DNA of 64,000 nt, taken from contig CAWIZE010000002.1 in assembly GCA_963840545.1 (NCBI GenBank), forward strand, positions 1,116,001 to 1,180,000, read 5' to 3'. A program made the translations under genes and the position numbers. This stretch comes from JAKAWQ01 sp963840545. GTDB lineage: Bacteria > Pseudomonadota > Alphaproteobacteria > Acetobacterales > Acetobacteraceae. Positions within the stretch are counted from its first letter, which is position 1. Each line of letters starts with the position of its first letter. A model generated the notes under the pieces. It saw only the letters and a list, made by a program, of their open reading frames with translations. It did no database searches and had not been told where the DNA came from. This document shows positions 8,552 through 17,624 of this stretch, piece by piece.

Positions 8552-10258
8552 TCAGGTTGCGTCGCGAACGGGGCGGTTGCCGCGCGAGAAGGAGGCGGCG
8601 GCGGCGATCAGGCACATGATCGCGGCGAAGATGAAGGCCGCGGTGAGGCCGGCATGGAAGGGTGCTGCGATCAGGTCGGGGAAGAAGGCGTGCCCGGTCA
8701 GCGCGGCGCGGTCGGCGGGCGGAAGATGGTCGAGGACGCCCGGGCCGAGGAGCGTCGCGATCGGGTTGTAGCCGAGGAAGGCCGCGAAGAGGATCGAGAC
8801 CGGCGGCAGGGCGCCGATGCGGGCGGCGGCGGCGGCGGGGACGCCGTGCCGGAGCAGGCCCTGCGTCAGGGTGGGCGGGAGCGTGCGCGAGAGCCCGATG
8901 ATCATGAGGGTGAAGAAGATCCCGATCGAGAGGACCTGGGCGGCGTTCTGGAAGGTCGCGTTCATGCCGCCGCCGGCGCCGCGGTCGCGCGCGGGAAGGC
9001 TGTTCATGACGGCGGCGCGGTTGGGCGCGGCGAAGGCGCCCATGGAGAGCCCGATGCAGAGGAGGATCGCGGCGAAGCTCGGGTAGGAGAAATCGACCGG
9101 GAGGAGGATGAGGAGAAGGAAGCTCGCGGCGGCGCCGATCATTCCGCCGGTGGCGAACCAGCGCGCGCCGAGATGATCCGAAAGATAGCCGGAGACGGGG
9201 CCCGCGAGGAGGAAGCCCAAGGTCAGCGGCAGCATGAAGATGCCGGCCCAGAGGGGCGTCTGCTCGAAGCTGTAGCCGTGCAGGGGGAGCCAGATTCCCT
9301 GCAGCCAGATGATGAGCATGAACATCAGCCCGCCGCGGCCGATCGCGGAGAGGAAGGTCGAGAGCGTGCCGAAGGTGAAGGCCGGGATGCGGAAGAGCGA
9401 GAGCCGGAACATCGGCGCGGGGACGAGGCTTTCGATGATCGCGAAGGCGGCGAGCGAGGCCGCGCCGGCGGCAAGGAGGAAAAGAACGGGCGCGCTGGTC
9501 CAGCCCATGTCATGTCCGTTTGCCGGCTGAATGCCGGAGGTGATGCCGATCATGATCAGGATCAGGCCGGCGGCGAAGGCGATGTTGCCGGCCCAGTCGA
9601 TATGGGCGCGATGGCGCTCGCCGACTTCCGCGAGCTTGAGGTACGACCAGATCGTGCCGAACAGCCCGAACGGCACGGAGACGAGGAAGACGAGCCGCCA
9701 GTGGATCGCGGCGAGCACGCCGCCGAGGATCAGGCCGATGAAGGAACCGCTGATGCCGGCGATGTTGTTGATGCCCAAGGCGAGGCCGCGCTGGTTCGGC
9801 GGGAAGGCGTCGGTCAGGATGGCGGCGGAGTTGGCGAGCAGGAACGCCGCGCCGATGCCCTGGACGACCCGCCCGACGATCAGGAAGAGCGCGCCGGCGC
9901 GGCCGGTCAAGGGATCGAGCGTCAGCACCAGCGAGGCCGCGGTGAAAATGACGAAGCCGAGATTGTACATCCGCACGCGGCCGAACATGTCGCCGAGGCG
10001 GCCGAGGCTCACGACGAGGACGCTGCTCACGATCAGGAAGCCGAGGATCATCCAGAGCAGATAGAAAAAATTGCCGGGCGCGAGCGGGTTCAGCCGGATG
10101 CCGCGGAAGATGTCGGGCATCGCCACCAGCATGATCGAGGAATCGATCGTCGCCAGCAGGACCGCGATGGTGGTGTTGGAGAGCGCCAACCATTTGTAGG
10201 AGGGGGAGATGGCGGGGGCGCGCGATGGCGTGCCGGCCGCGGCGGCGAGGCGGGTCAT
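8552..10258 (-). CDS. MFS multidrug exporter, DHA2 (14-TM) type
   Basis: 568 residues with about 14 hydrophobic segments, as in the EmrB/QacA drug:H+ antiporters of the inner membrane. Motif A is seen after the second segment ('GRLGDMFGRVRM'), and 'GIGAAFLLANSAAILTDAFP' matches the motif C region. 'ATIDSSIMLVAMPDI' in helix 1 is the typical D1 motif. The start overlaps the stop of the upstream hydrolase gene by ATGA, so it is the third gene of a marR-hydrolase-exporter operon and is probably controlled by that MarR protein. The substrate is unknown. Confidence 0.88.
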   Translation of the reverse strand: MTRLAAAAGTPSRAPAISPSYKWLALSNTTIAVLLATIDSSIMLVAMPDIFRGIRLNPLAPGNFFYLLWMILGFLIVSSVLVVSLGRLGDMFGRVRMYNLGFVIFTAASLVLTLDPLTGRAGALFLIVGRVVQGIGAAFLLANSAAILTDAFPPNQRGLALGINNIAGISGSFIGLILGGVLAAIHWRLVFLVSVPFGLFGTIWSYLKLAEVGERHRAHIDWAGNIAFAAGLILIMIGITSGIQPANGHDMGWTSAPVLFLLAAGAASLAAFAIIESLVPAPMFRLSLFRIPAFTFGTLSTFLSAIGRGGLMFMLIIWLQGIWLPLHGYSFEQTPLWAGIFMLPLTLGFLLAGPVSGYLSDHLGARWFATGGMIGAAASFLLLILLPVDFSYPSFAAILLCIGLSMGAFAAPNRAAVMNSLPARDRGAGGGMNATFQNAAQVLSIGIFFTLMIIGLSRTLPPTLTQGLLRHGVPAAAAARIGALPPVSILFAAFLGYNPIATLLGPGVLDHLPPADRAALTGHAFFPDLIAAPFHAGLTAAFIFAAIMCLIAAAASFSRGNRPVRDAT

Positions 10259-10831
10259 GCCGCGCGTGGGGACGCTTGTTCGTCGAGGAGGGCGATGATC
10301 TCCCGGGTCGTGCCGATTTCGCCCAGCCGCGGGAAGATCCGCGTGATGCTGTTGATGTGGGCATCGGCGTTGAGGTCGGTCATGGCGTCGGTGGCGAGGG
10401 TGACGTTGAAGCCGTGCTCGTGCGCCTGGCGCGCGGTCGAACTCGACGCCGATGCTGGTGGCGACGCCGGCGATGGCGACCTGGGTGACGCCGAGTTTTT
10501 CCAGGTGCGAAGCCAGCCCGGTGTTGGTGAAGGCGCCCCAGGTTCGCTTGGTGAGCGTGTGATCATGCGGTTGGGCGTTCAGCTCCGGGACGAGATCGGT
10601 CCAGCCGGGGGGAAATTCGCCGACGCGGACCCGCTGCTCCGTGCGGCCCGGCGCGCCGCCGGCGACATTGACGAGGACGACCGGGAGGTGGTGGCGGCGG
10701 AACGCATCGGCGAGGGCGGCGGCGCGCGCCACGACCGCGTCGGCCGGGTGCGCGGTGGGCAGTGCTACGATGCCTTGCTGCAGATCGATGAGGATGAGGG
10801 CGGTTTTCGCGTCGAGCGTGGTGACGGCCAT
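10255..10831 (-). CDS. Isochorismatase-fold hydrolase, frame broken once
   Basis: From ATG 10831 the protein opens with 'ALILIDLQQGIVALP' (catalytic Asp) and has 'KRTWGAFTNT' (catalytic Lys). After 'GVATSIGVE' the frame breaks at about 10440-10445; the family sequence 'STARQAHEHGFNVTLATDA' continues in the next frame to the stop at 10255. The span is 577 bp, one base over a multiple of three; GAGTTCG in place of GAGTCG explains it. At the position of the nucleophilic Cys in cysteine hydrolases there is Gly, as in isochorismatase-like members. The reaction is unknown. It lies between marR and the exporter, and overlaps the exporter start. Confidence 0.8.
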
Positions 10832-10892
10832 GGCGAATTCCTTGCGGTGATGGGGGTCGGGGCGCCTGTCGCGCGCGAAGACCTCTCGCGCG

Positions 10893-11408
10893 CTAAGGGC
10901 GGACGAGGCGCTTGAGCAGCGCAATCGCGCGCGCGAGCTGATCGAGCTCGTGCGGGGCGAGGTTTGTCCGGATGGCGCGGAACAGCCAGTCCTCGCCGGC
11001 CGCGCGGACGGCGGCGATCCATTCCCGGCAGGCGGGGGTGAGGGAAAGGATGGTCTGCCGGCCGTCGTTCGGGTCCGGCGCGCCGCCGACGAGGCCGGCC
11101 GCCTCGAGCGTGGCGATGGTGGCGCCCATGGATTGCGGGCGCACGCCCTCGGCCCGCGCAAGGGTCGTCACCGTCGCGGGACCGTCCTGCTCGAGGCGGA
11201 GGAGGGCCGAGATCTGAGACGAGGTCAGGTCCCCGGGATGGGCCTGCTCGCGGAGCCGCCGCTTCAGCGTGCCGAGGACGCAGCGAAGCTCGCCGGCGAG
11301 CGCCTGGGCCCAGGTGGCATCGGCGCCGGCATCGGCATCGGCGTCGGCATCGGCATCGGCGTCGGCATCGGCATCGGGCTCATGCTCGGTGATGGGCATG
11401 AGCGGCAT
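10893..11408 (-). CDS. MarR family transcriptional regulator
   Basis: 171 residues. A winged helix-turn-helix covers about residues 60-130, with 'LTSSQISALLRL', 'TVTTLARAEGVRPQSMGATI' (recognition helix) and wing residues 'PNDGRQT'. Such proteins are dimers that usually repress a divergent or downstream gene and release DNA on binding small aromatic or toxic molecules. Residues 12-27 are an Asp-Ala repeat coded by a 6-bp tandem repeat, not part of the fold. It is the first gene of an operon with the hydrolase and exporter; a candidate operator lies just upstream. Confidence 0.9.
   Translation of the reverse strand: MPLMPITEHEPDADADADADADADADAGADATWAQALAGELRCVLGTLKRRLREQAHPGDLTSSQISALLRLEQDGPATVTTLARAEGVRPQSMGATIATLEAAGLVGGAPDPNDGRQTILSLTPACREWIAAVRAAGEDWLFRAIRTNLAPHELDQLARAIALLKRLVRP
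11317..11378. repeat. 6-bp tandem repeat in marR
   Basis: About ten copies of GGCATC/GGCGTC, encoding alternating Asp and Ala near the N-terminus of the MarR protein. The length is a multiple of three and keeps the frame. Confidence 0.9.
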
Positions 11409-11414
11409 ATAGGA

Positions 11415-11436
11415 AGGCAGCCTACAAAGGCAAGCT
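11415..11436. promoter_or_regulatory. Candidate MarR operator
   Basis: The imperfect palindrome AGGCAGCCT-ACAA-AGGCAAGCT lies 6 bp upstream of the marR start. The same bases can be read as a direct repeat of AAGGCA-n-CTAC. Its place over the expected promoter suggests autorepression of the operon. Confidence 0.4.
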
Positions 11437-11506
11437 ACCGACTCCCCCGCCCCACGGTTGAACGAGACATCTCGTAAGCGGACGATTTCCGCGTAGGAGG
11501 TGCTTC

Positions 11507-11649
11507 ATGGACGACAACGAGAGAGGCAGGGAGCGGCCGGGGGCCGCAGCGACCGCAAGAGTCTGGCGCAGCGGGGGCTAGCAGCGGGGGCCAAGTCTGC
11601 GGAGGGTGTCATGAACCTCCGGCAGATAAAGCGAGCTGTCCGAGGATGA
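11507..11649 (+). CDS. Possible small protein gene with a one-base loss
   Basis: A strong ribosome site (TAGGAGGTGCTTC) precedes ATG 11507. The literal frame stops after 24 codons at 11579-11581. If one G is added to the G-run at about 11539-11543, the frame continues to a TGA at 11647-11649, giving a basic 47-residue protein whose second half reads 'SDRKSLAQRGLAAGAKSAEG'. No family is recognised. It lies in the otherwise gene-free stretch 11409-11661. Confidence 0.35.
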
Positions 11650-11661
11650 ATCACCCAAGGG

Positions 11662-12426
11662 CTATGGCATCGCGAGTCCGCCGTTCACCTCGAGCATTTG
11701 CCCGGTCACATAGCCGCTCAGCCGCTCCGAACAGAGATAGAGAAATGCGCCGACGCACTCCTCGGCCACCCCGATCCGGCCGAGCGGGATCATCTTTCGC
11801 GCCGCCTCCTGGGCCTCGCGCGAGGTGGTTCGATCCTGCATCGGTGTTGCAATCACGCCCGGGGAGACCGCATTCACCCGAATCCCGTACGGCGCCGCCT
11901 CCTTTGCCAACGCGCGGGTGAAGGTGGCGACGAACGCCTTGCTCGCCGCGTAGAGCGACGAACCGCCACCTCCTCCGGTACGGGCCGCGACCGAGCTCAG
12001 ATTGATGATGACGCCCCCGTCTCCTTGCCTCCGGAACTGCCGCATGGCGGCACGGCACCCGGCGAACACCGGACGCATATTGAGCGCCACGTGCTGATCG
12101 AACATTTCGTCGGACGTCTCAGCCACCGGCCGGCGCTCGATCAGGTCACCGGCATTGTTGATCAGGATCGACAATTTTCCAAAGCGAGAAACGGTCTCCT
12201 CGATCAACCGCTCCAACGTGCCCGGCGTGCGAATATCGCCCTGCATCACGAGCGCCTCTCCGCCCGCCGCCGCGATATCGGCGGCGAGCGCCGCCGCGGC
12301 CGCGGCACTGCGATGGTAGTGGACACCGACACGCAGGCCCGCCGCGGCCAAACCGCGCGCCGCGGCCGCGCCGATCCCCTGGCTGGCGCCGGTGATCAGA
12401 CAGACCTTGCCCCGCAGATCCTCCAT
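11662..12426 (-). CDS. SDR family NAD(P)-dependent oxidoreductase
   Basis: 254 residues, classical short-chain dehydrogenase. Cofactor motif 'TGASQGIG' at residues 13-20, 'NNAG' near 91, catalytic Ser in 'INLSSVA' and the pair 'YAASK', followed by 'PGVIATPM'. A basic-residue pattern after strand 2 ('HYHRS') suggests NADPH use. It is the last gene of the operon that starts with the two permeases, so it probably acts on the imported compound or its hydrolysis product; the substrate cannot be assigned. Confidence 0.88.
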   Translation of the reverse strand: MEDLRGKVCLITGASQGIGAAAARGLAAAGLRVGVHYHRSAAAAAALAADIAAAGGEALVMQGDIRTPGTLERLIEETVSRFGKLSILINNAGDLIERRPVAETSDEMFDQHVALNMRPVFAGCRAAMRQFRRQGDGGVIINLSSVAARTGGGGGSSLYAASKAFVATFTRALAKEAAPYGIRVNAVSPGVIATPMQDRTTSREAQEAARKMIPLGRIGVAEECVGAFLYLCSERLSGYVTGQMLEVNGGLAMP

Positions 12427-12463
12427 GGAAATGACTACCCCCGTCCCCTTGGCCGCAAGAATT

Positions 12464-13249
12464 TCATTTGTCCGGCGATGAGCGGTGCGGGCCTGATTGC
12501 GCGTCCGCCGTCAGGAACGGCACCGCGGCCGCGTGGAACGCCTCCGGGTCCTCGAGCTGAGGCGTATGGCCGGAGCGCTCCAGAACAACCACCCGGCATT
12601 GGGGAATCAGCTCCTGCATCGCGAGCGCGTGCGCGGGCGTGCGCGCGCGATCGTGCCGGCCCTGAATGATCATCGTCGGCGCGGCAATTCGCCCGAGATG
12701 CTCGAATGTCCGGGCGCGCGCGTTGGACCGTGCGGCATCGACCGCAGCCGGCTGCGACGCGCTCAGGGCAATGCAGCGAAACCGACCCATCTCTTCGGCC
12801 GGCGGGGGGTGGTGGAAAAATCCCGCGACCACCGGGGCGACCGTCGCCTCGTTCCACTCGGCCCTCGCCAGAGCATCCGCCTTGCCGAGCGCCGTTTCCG
12901 GGTCGGCAGTGAAGGCGCCGGTGGCGACCAGCATGAGGCGGGCGAGGCGGTCCGGGTGGCGCAGCGCGAAGTGCTGCGCCACCACCCCGCCCATCGATCC
13001 CCCGACGAGGACAATGCAGTCGATCCCCCGGTCGTCCAGGACTCCGGCCAGCGCATCGGCGTAGGTTTCCATCGTGTACGGACCGCCGAGCCGCGCGGAC
13101 CCGGCAAATCCCGGCAGGTCGGGGGCGAGCCCCGCCCTGCCGGCGTGGGCAAGCCGGTCGAGCGTTGGCTCCCAATAGGCGCTCGATTGGCAGAACCCGT
13201 GCAGGAAGACCACCGGGAGCCCGGTGCCGCCACGTTCGACGCAGTGCAT
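12464..13249 (-). CDS. Alpha/beta-fold hydrolase
   Basis: 261 residues. Nucleophile elbow 'GGSMGG' near residue 85, oxyanion region 'VFLHGF' near 15, acid residue in 'GRHDRARTP' and His in 'SGHTPQLEDP' complete the Ser-Asp-His triad. The nearest familiar group is the enol-lactone hydrolase/esterase branch. It starts 3 bp after the binding-protein stop and precedes the SDR, so a lactone or ester substrate brought in by the transporter is plausible, by inference only. Confidence 0.85.
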   Translation of the reverse strand: MHCVERGGTGLPVVFLHGFCQSSAYWEPTLDRLAHAGRAGLAPDLPGFAGSARLGGPYTMETYADALAGVLDDRGIDCIVLVGGSMGGVVAQHFALRHPDRLARLMLVATGAFTADPETALGKADALARAEWNEATVAPVVAGFFHHPPPAEEMGRFRCIALSASQPAAVDAARSNARARTFEHLGRIAAPTMIIQGRHDRARTPAHALAMQELIPQCRVVVLERSGHTPQLEDPEAFHAAAVPFLTADAQSGPHRSSPDK

Positions 13250-13252
13250 AGC

Positions 13253-14597
13253 CTAGAGGCTCTTCTTCAGCGCTTGCGCCTTGTTGGCGGACGCCGTCAG
13301 CGCCTGGTGCGGCGTGATCTGGCGCAAAAGCGCCTCCTGCACCCGCTGCTGGGTAAAGCGGTCCCACTCCGCATACCAGGTCGCTGCGATGTTCTCGCGC
13401 GCCCGCGCCGAGCCGGTACTGCTGGCTTCGCAACGCCAGATCGTAGCCCCATCCTTGCTGTGCCCGGATGATATCGGGGTCGCTGTCGAGCGACTTGAAC
13501 GCGTACCCCACACCGTATTTCAGATACCACTCCTTGGCCGTGTAGTAGTGGCCGCTCGCATCCTTGCCGCCGACATAGTAGAGGAGACGCTCTGCCGCGG
13601 CGCGGACTTTGGTCTTCGGGCTGAGCCCGTAGAGGCGCGTCCATCCCATCGGGCCGTGACCGGTGTCGGTCAGCCCAGGGAACCGGGTCATCGCGATGCT
13701 GCCGGCACGCGTGCTGTAGGCAGCCATATTGGCTCGCGGCATGACGTTCCCGACATTCGAGGTGAACACTCCCTGGCCGCTGAGATACGCATCGCGCGCC
13801 TGGGTTTGATCGAGCTGCAGCCCGCGTGGGTCGAGGATATGCCAGCCGTGCATCGCCTCGACCATCCATTCGAGAACCAGCAGCGCCGATTTGTCTTCAT
13901 CCGGATAGACCGGATCCAATGCCGGAGTGAAGAGATGGCCGCCGGATGCAAAGACCATGGACCAAAGCTCGTCCAGCCCGTCAACGTCGATCTTGTATCC
14001 CTTCAGGATCGGGTAGTCCGCGATGCCCGCCTTCCTGACCGCGAGCGCCGCATTCTTGAGCTCCTCCAGCGTCACCGGAGGCTTTGCCACACCCGCCTTC
14101 GCGAGCGCGTTCTTATCGTACATATAGACGAAAATGTCGCCGTAGTACGGTGTGCCGTATTGCTTTCCCTTGTAATAGAGGGCCTCAAGGTTGAAGGGAT
14201 AGATGTCGCGGTCGAGCTCGGCGAGCCCCGCCATGCCATCGATCGGCTGCAGCCAGCCCGCCTCGACCCATGCGCCGAGGTCGATGTCGCGGACATAGAA
14301 AGCGTCCGACTGGTCGCCGGCGTTGAGCAAGGCAATCATCTTCTCGGCATAGAGCTGCAGGTCGAGCGGCGTATATTTGACGCGCAGATCGGGATTTTCG
14401 GCCATGAACCGCTTCAGGAAAGCGGCGACGATCTGCGGCTCGAACGCCCAGCCATCGAACGTCACCGTGGTTTGCGCCGCGCCGGCGGCGGGTCGCAGAC
14501 CGGCGGCTTCGACGCCAAGTCCGGCCCCGGCGGCCGCACCCGCGAGCAACAATGTCCGCCGGGCGAGCCCCGTGCGCTTCGCGATCTCTCCATGCAT
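13253..14597 (-). CDS. ABC transporter sugar-type substrate-binding protein, frame broken once
   Basis: The N-terminus has a twin-arginine-like export signal ('LARRTLLLAGAAAG') and GGAGG 9 bp before the ATG. The mature part is a family 1 extracellular solute-binding protein ('LNAGDQSDAFYVRD', 'YGTPYYGDIFVYMYDKNAL'). Near 13415-13425 the frame shifts; 'ARENIAATWYAEWDRFTQQ' continues in the next frame to the stop at 13253. The span is 1345 bp, one base over a multiple of three, explained by CTCGGCGCG in place of CTCGCGCG. Two permease genes precede it; no ATPase gene is in the operon. The ligand is probably a sugar or polyol, but unknown. Confidence 0.82.
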
Positions 14598-14647
14598 GCT
14601 TTGCTACCTCCGTGGTTGAGCGCGGTGCGAAGGGCGTGTCATCTCTT

Positions 14648-15538
14648 TCACCCCTTGACCGCGCCTGCGGTCAGTCCCTCGACGATGAATTTACGAAAGA
14701 TAAAGGCGAGCACGAGCGGTGGAATCACCGCCAGAACGCCGCCCGTCGTCATCAACGTGCGCGCCGTGGTGACATCGGTCGCGAAGCCGGCGACGACGAC
14801 CGTCACGGTCTTGGACGCCATCGTGTTGGTCAGGATCACGGCGAACAGATAATCGTTCCACGCCGTCATGAACGCGAACATCCCCGCCCCCGCGAGGCCC
14901 GGCCTGGCCATCGGCAGCAGCACCTTGAACAGCATCTGGGCCCATGTGCATCCGTCGACCAGCGCCGCTTCCTCGACCGCGCGCGGTATCGCCTGGAAGT
15001 AGCTTTTCAACAGCCAGATCGTGAATGGCAGGGTGAATGTCAGGTAGGTGAGCATCAGTGCCGGCAGAGTGTCGAGCAGGCCGAGCAGCCTGACCATCAG
15101 GTAAAGAGGGATGATCAGCGCAATGCCCGGGACCATGCGCGATCCGAGATAGAGCATCAGCAGACTGCTCCGGCCCCGGAATTGCAGGCGGGCGAAGCTG
15201 TAGCCCGCCAAGGCGCCGAGAACGATGTTGAGGAGCGCAGCGCCGGTTGCCGCGATCAATGAATTGACGATGCCGTGCAGGGTGTCGGCCGCCGCCTGGC
15301 TCCCCACCAGCGCACGGACGCCGGAAGGATTGAAAAAGGACAGGTAGTTGCTCAACGTCGGATGCGCCGGGATCCATTGCGGCGGGACCGAAACTGCGTC
15401 CTTTTCGTGCATGAAGCTGGTCAGCACCAGCCATGCGAAGGGCGCCAGAATGAAGATCGAAAGGAGAAATGCAAAGATCACGAGAAGCGCGGTACGTCGC
15501 CGCCTGCGCCAGGAAGCGGCGAGCCGGAGCGAACTCAC
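14648..15538 (-). CDS. Carbohydrate ABC transporter permease, MalG type
   Basis: 296 residues with six predicted membrane segments. The loop that contacts the ATPase is present as 'EEAALVDGCTWAQMLFKVLLP' shortened around the EAA-G motif at about residues 195-215. The C-terminus, 'VEGLTAGAVKG', is typical of MalG-like subunits. It overlaps the stop of the first permease by 4 bp and lies 50 bp before the binding protein. It forms the membrane pore with its partner. Confidence 0.9.
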   Translation of the reverse strand: MSSLRLAASWRRRRRTALLVIFAFLLSIFILAPFAWLVLTSFMHEKDAVSVPPQWIPAHPTLSNYLSFFNPSGVRALVGSQAAADTLHGIVNSLIAATGAALLNIVLGALAGYSFARLQFRGRSSLLMLYLGSRMVPGIALIIPLYLMVRLLGLLDTLPALMLTYLTFTLPFTIWLLKSYFQAIPRAVEEAALVDGCTWAQMLFKVLLPMARPGLAGAGMFAFMTAWNDYLFAVILTNTMASKTVTVVVAGFATDVTTARTLMTTGGVLAVIPPLVLAFIFRKFIVEGLTAGAVKG

Positions 15539-16512
15539 GTCTCGAACTCACCGCGATGATAGAGGGCGCGAAAATAGATCACCGAAAGACCGGCCGTGAG
15601 CAGGGTGATCAGCCACGCGTAGGCGTCGCCGAGGCCGAAATCGAGGTTCTCGAAGGTCGTGATGTATGTCTGCCAGGTCAGCGTGGTGGTGGCGGTCCCG
15701 GGGCCGCCGGACGTGAGCACATAGATCACATCGAAGGCATGCAGGGCATACATCGTCTCGATAATGAGGACGACCAGCAGCGGCTGCGCGAGCCACGGCA
15801 AGGTGACGTGGCGGAACAGGCCGAGCTCGTCGGATCCGTCGATGCGCGCCGCGTCGTAAAGCTCGCCCGGGATGCGCTGCAACGCTCCGAGCAGGAGGAT
15901 GACCGCAAGCGGGAACATGCTCCAGACATGGGCTGAGACCAGGGCCAGGAGCGCGCCCGAGGAGGAGGAAAGCCAGCCTTGATAGTGGCGAATCGCTCCG
16001 AGAGCCTTGAGGAGCCCGTTGAGGACGCCGACCTTGGGATCGTAGATCCATTGCCACATCAGGCCGTTGACGACCGGGGGAATGGCCCATGGGATCAAGA
16101 TCAGGACGCGCAGGACGGCGCGGCCCGGAAAGGGCGAGTTCAGCAGCAGCGCGCCGCCCACGCCAAGCAGGCTCACCAGCACCACGGCCAGGCTGGTGAA
16201 CTTCGCGGTCACCACAAGTGCTGCCCAGAACTCGGGCGAGGCGAGAATCCGGAGAAAATTGTTCAACCCGATGAAGGCGAATGCGTGGGGCCGCATCAGG
16301 TTGTAATGGTGCAGGCTGATCCATGCCGAATCGACGATGGGGAAGGCGACGAGGACCGCGATCGCCGCGATCGAGGGAGCATTCAGCAGGTAGCCAAAGG
16401 AGGTGCTTTCGAAGGCGAGGAGGCGGCGCAGCCTGAAGACATCCCGGCGGCGACCCCCGCCGCGGCGCAAGTCATTGTTTCTGTTCGATCCGGCCGTGAC
16501 GGTCGGGGCCAT
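15535..16512 (-). CDS. Carbohydrate ABC transporter permease, MalF type
   Basis: 325 residues from ATG 16512, chosen because GGGGAG lies 8 bp upstream; an in-frame start at 16611 would add a segment unlike the family. Six membrane segments, with the EAA loop around 'DAARIDGSDELGLFRHVTLP'. First gene of the operon: permease, permease, binding protein, hydrolase, SDR. Its upstream region carries an inverted repeat likely to be bound by the RpiR protein encoded just beyond. Confidence 0.9.
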   Translation of the reverse strand: MAPTVTAGSNRNNDLRRGGGRRRDVFRLRRLLAFESTSFGYLLNAPSIAAIAVLVAFPIVDSAWISLHHYNLMRPHAFAFIGLNNFLRILASPEFWAALVVTAKFTSLAVVLVSLLGVGGALLLNSPFPGRAVLRVLILIPWAIPPVVNGLMWQWIYDPKVGVLNGLLKALGAIRHYQGWLSSSSGALLALVSAHVWSMFPLAVILLLGALQRIPGELYDAARIDGSDELGLFRHVTLPWLAQPLLVVLIIETMYALHAFDVIYVLTSGGPGTATTTLTWQTYITTFENLDFGLGDAYAWLITLLTAGLSVIYFRALYHRGEFET

Positions 16513-16595
16513 CCACGCAACTCCCCGTTCCACGCAACTCCAATGGCTTATCCGGCCGGCGCAGCCGTGGAAGCCCGCCGCCACCGTATGGACAC

Positions 16596-16689
16596 GAATG
16601 TAGTTTTGCAACTTTTTTGTTTGAAATCGCCCGCGGGATGCCCAGAATGAGCGGGCTGGGGCCGGACCATATGAAATGCGACTACATTC
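16596..16689. promoter_or_regulatory. Inverted repeat upstream of the ABC operon, candidate RpiR operator
   Basis: GAATGTAGT at 16596-16604 is repeated in inverse as ACTACATTC at 16681-16689. The first copy runs on as TGTAGTTTT, which resembles the TGTARTTW half-site known for the RpiR-family regulator HexR. Both lie in the 188-bp gap between the rpiR stop and the first permease gene. Confidence 0.45.
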
Positions 16690-16700
16690 CGCCTGACGGA

Positions 16701-17624
16701 TCAGTCCCCGATCGGCTGGTGCTCCGTCTCGCCGTGCAATCGCCGCAGCGCCGCCCGGGCGCGACGCAGCTTGGGCGCCGAGCGCTCGAGCCGCCGCGAC
16801 GCCACCAACGTCGCCAGGCAGTCGAGAACGTAGAGCTGACCGTAGCGGCTCCGGTTCGGGATCTCGAAGTGCTGATCGTTGTCGGGAATATGGAGCGGCA
16901 GCAGGATGGTGCTCGCGGCTGCCAGGGGGCTGCCTGTTCTGGTGACCGCGATCACCTGCGCCCCGGCCTCGCGGGCCGAGCCGGCGCTTTCGACGAGCGC
17001 GCGCGGCAACCCCGTCACGGAGAACAGCAGCAGCGCGTCCTCGGCGTTGCAGGTCGCGGCGGCAATCCGTTGTTTGTACGAGTTGGTCAGGGCCGTCGCA
17101 TGGATGTCGAATCGAAACAGCCGGTTCTCGGCCTCCTCGGCGATGTTGGCCGAGCTGCCGCCCGTTCCCATGCAGAAAACCCTCTGCGCCGCATCGATCG
17201 CGGCCGCCGCTCGCTTGAGGGCCGCCGGGTCGCGCTGGGAGAAGCTGGAGGCGAGCGCCTGTGCGGTCGCTTCGTACACCTGTTTGGCAACCACGTCCGG
17301 GTCGTGCGAGATTTTTGCGTTGTCCGACGGGACGAACATGCGCGCGGTGGCGAAATCCTCGGCGAGGCGTTGCTTGAGATCAGTGAAGCCGCGGCAGCCG
17401 ACCCGGCGGGCGAAGCGGACCACGGTGGGCTCGCTCACGGCGGCCCGCTTCGCCAGTTCCCTCGTGCTCATCCGGGTGGAGACGGCGATATCGGCGAGGA
17501 CAACCTCGGCGACCTGGCGCTCGGCGCGGTTCAGGTCCTCCAGGGCGCGGCGAATGCTGTCGATCGTGCTGACATGGCCGGAAGGAAAGCGGGGCGGCTT
17601 GGCGCGCGAGGAGCGTCCTGGCAT
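16701..17624 (-). CDS. MurR/RpiR family transcriptional regulator
   Basis: 307 residues. N-terminal HTH_6 domain at about residues 20-95 ('STRELAKRAAVSEPTVVRFARRVGCRGFTDLKQRL' region; short motif 'SEPTVVRFARRVG'), then a SIS sugar-phosphate-binding domain at about 125-265 ('RVFCMGTGGSSANIAEEAEN', 'LLFSVTGLPRALVE'). Regulators of this type sense phosphosugars. It lies upstream of, and on the same strand as, the ABC/hydrolase/SDR operon, which is the likely target. The C-terminal tail is long and basic. Confidence 0.9.
   Translation of the reverse strand: MPGRSSRAKPPRFPSGHVSTIDSIRRALEDLNRAERQVAEVVLADIAVSTRMSTRELAKRAAVSEPTVVRFARRVGCRGFTDLKQRLAEDFATARMFVPSDNAKISHDPDVVAKQVYEATAQALASSFSQRDPAALKRAAAAIDAAQRVFCMGTGGSSANIAEEAENRLFRFDIHATALTNSYKQRIAAATCNAEDALLLFSVTGLPRALVESAGSAREAGAQVIAVTRTGSPLAAASTILLPLHIPDNDQHFEIPNRSRYGQLYVLDCLATLVASRRLERSAPKLRRARAALRRLHGETEHQPIGD

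Noticed and set aside
10255..10831. Programmed ribosomal frameshifting in the hydrolase gene
   Set aside because: No slippery heptamer, stimulatory structure or internal ribosome site was seen at the break, and similar breaks occur in unrelated genes.
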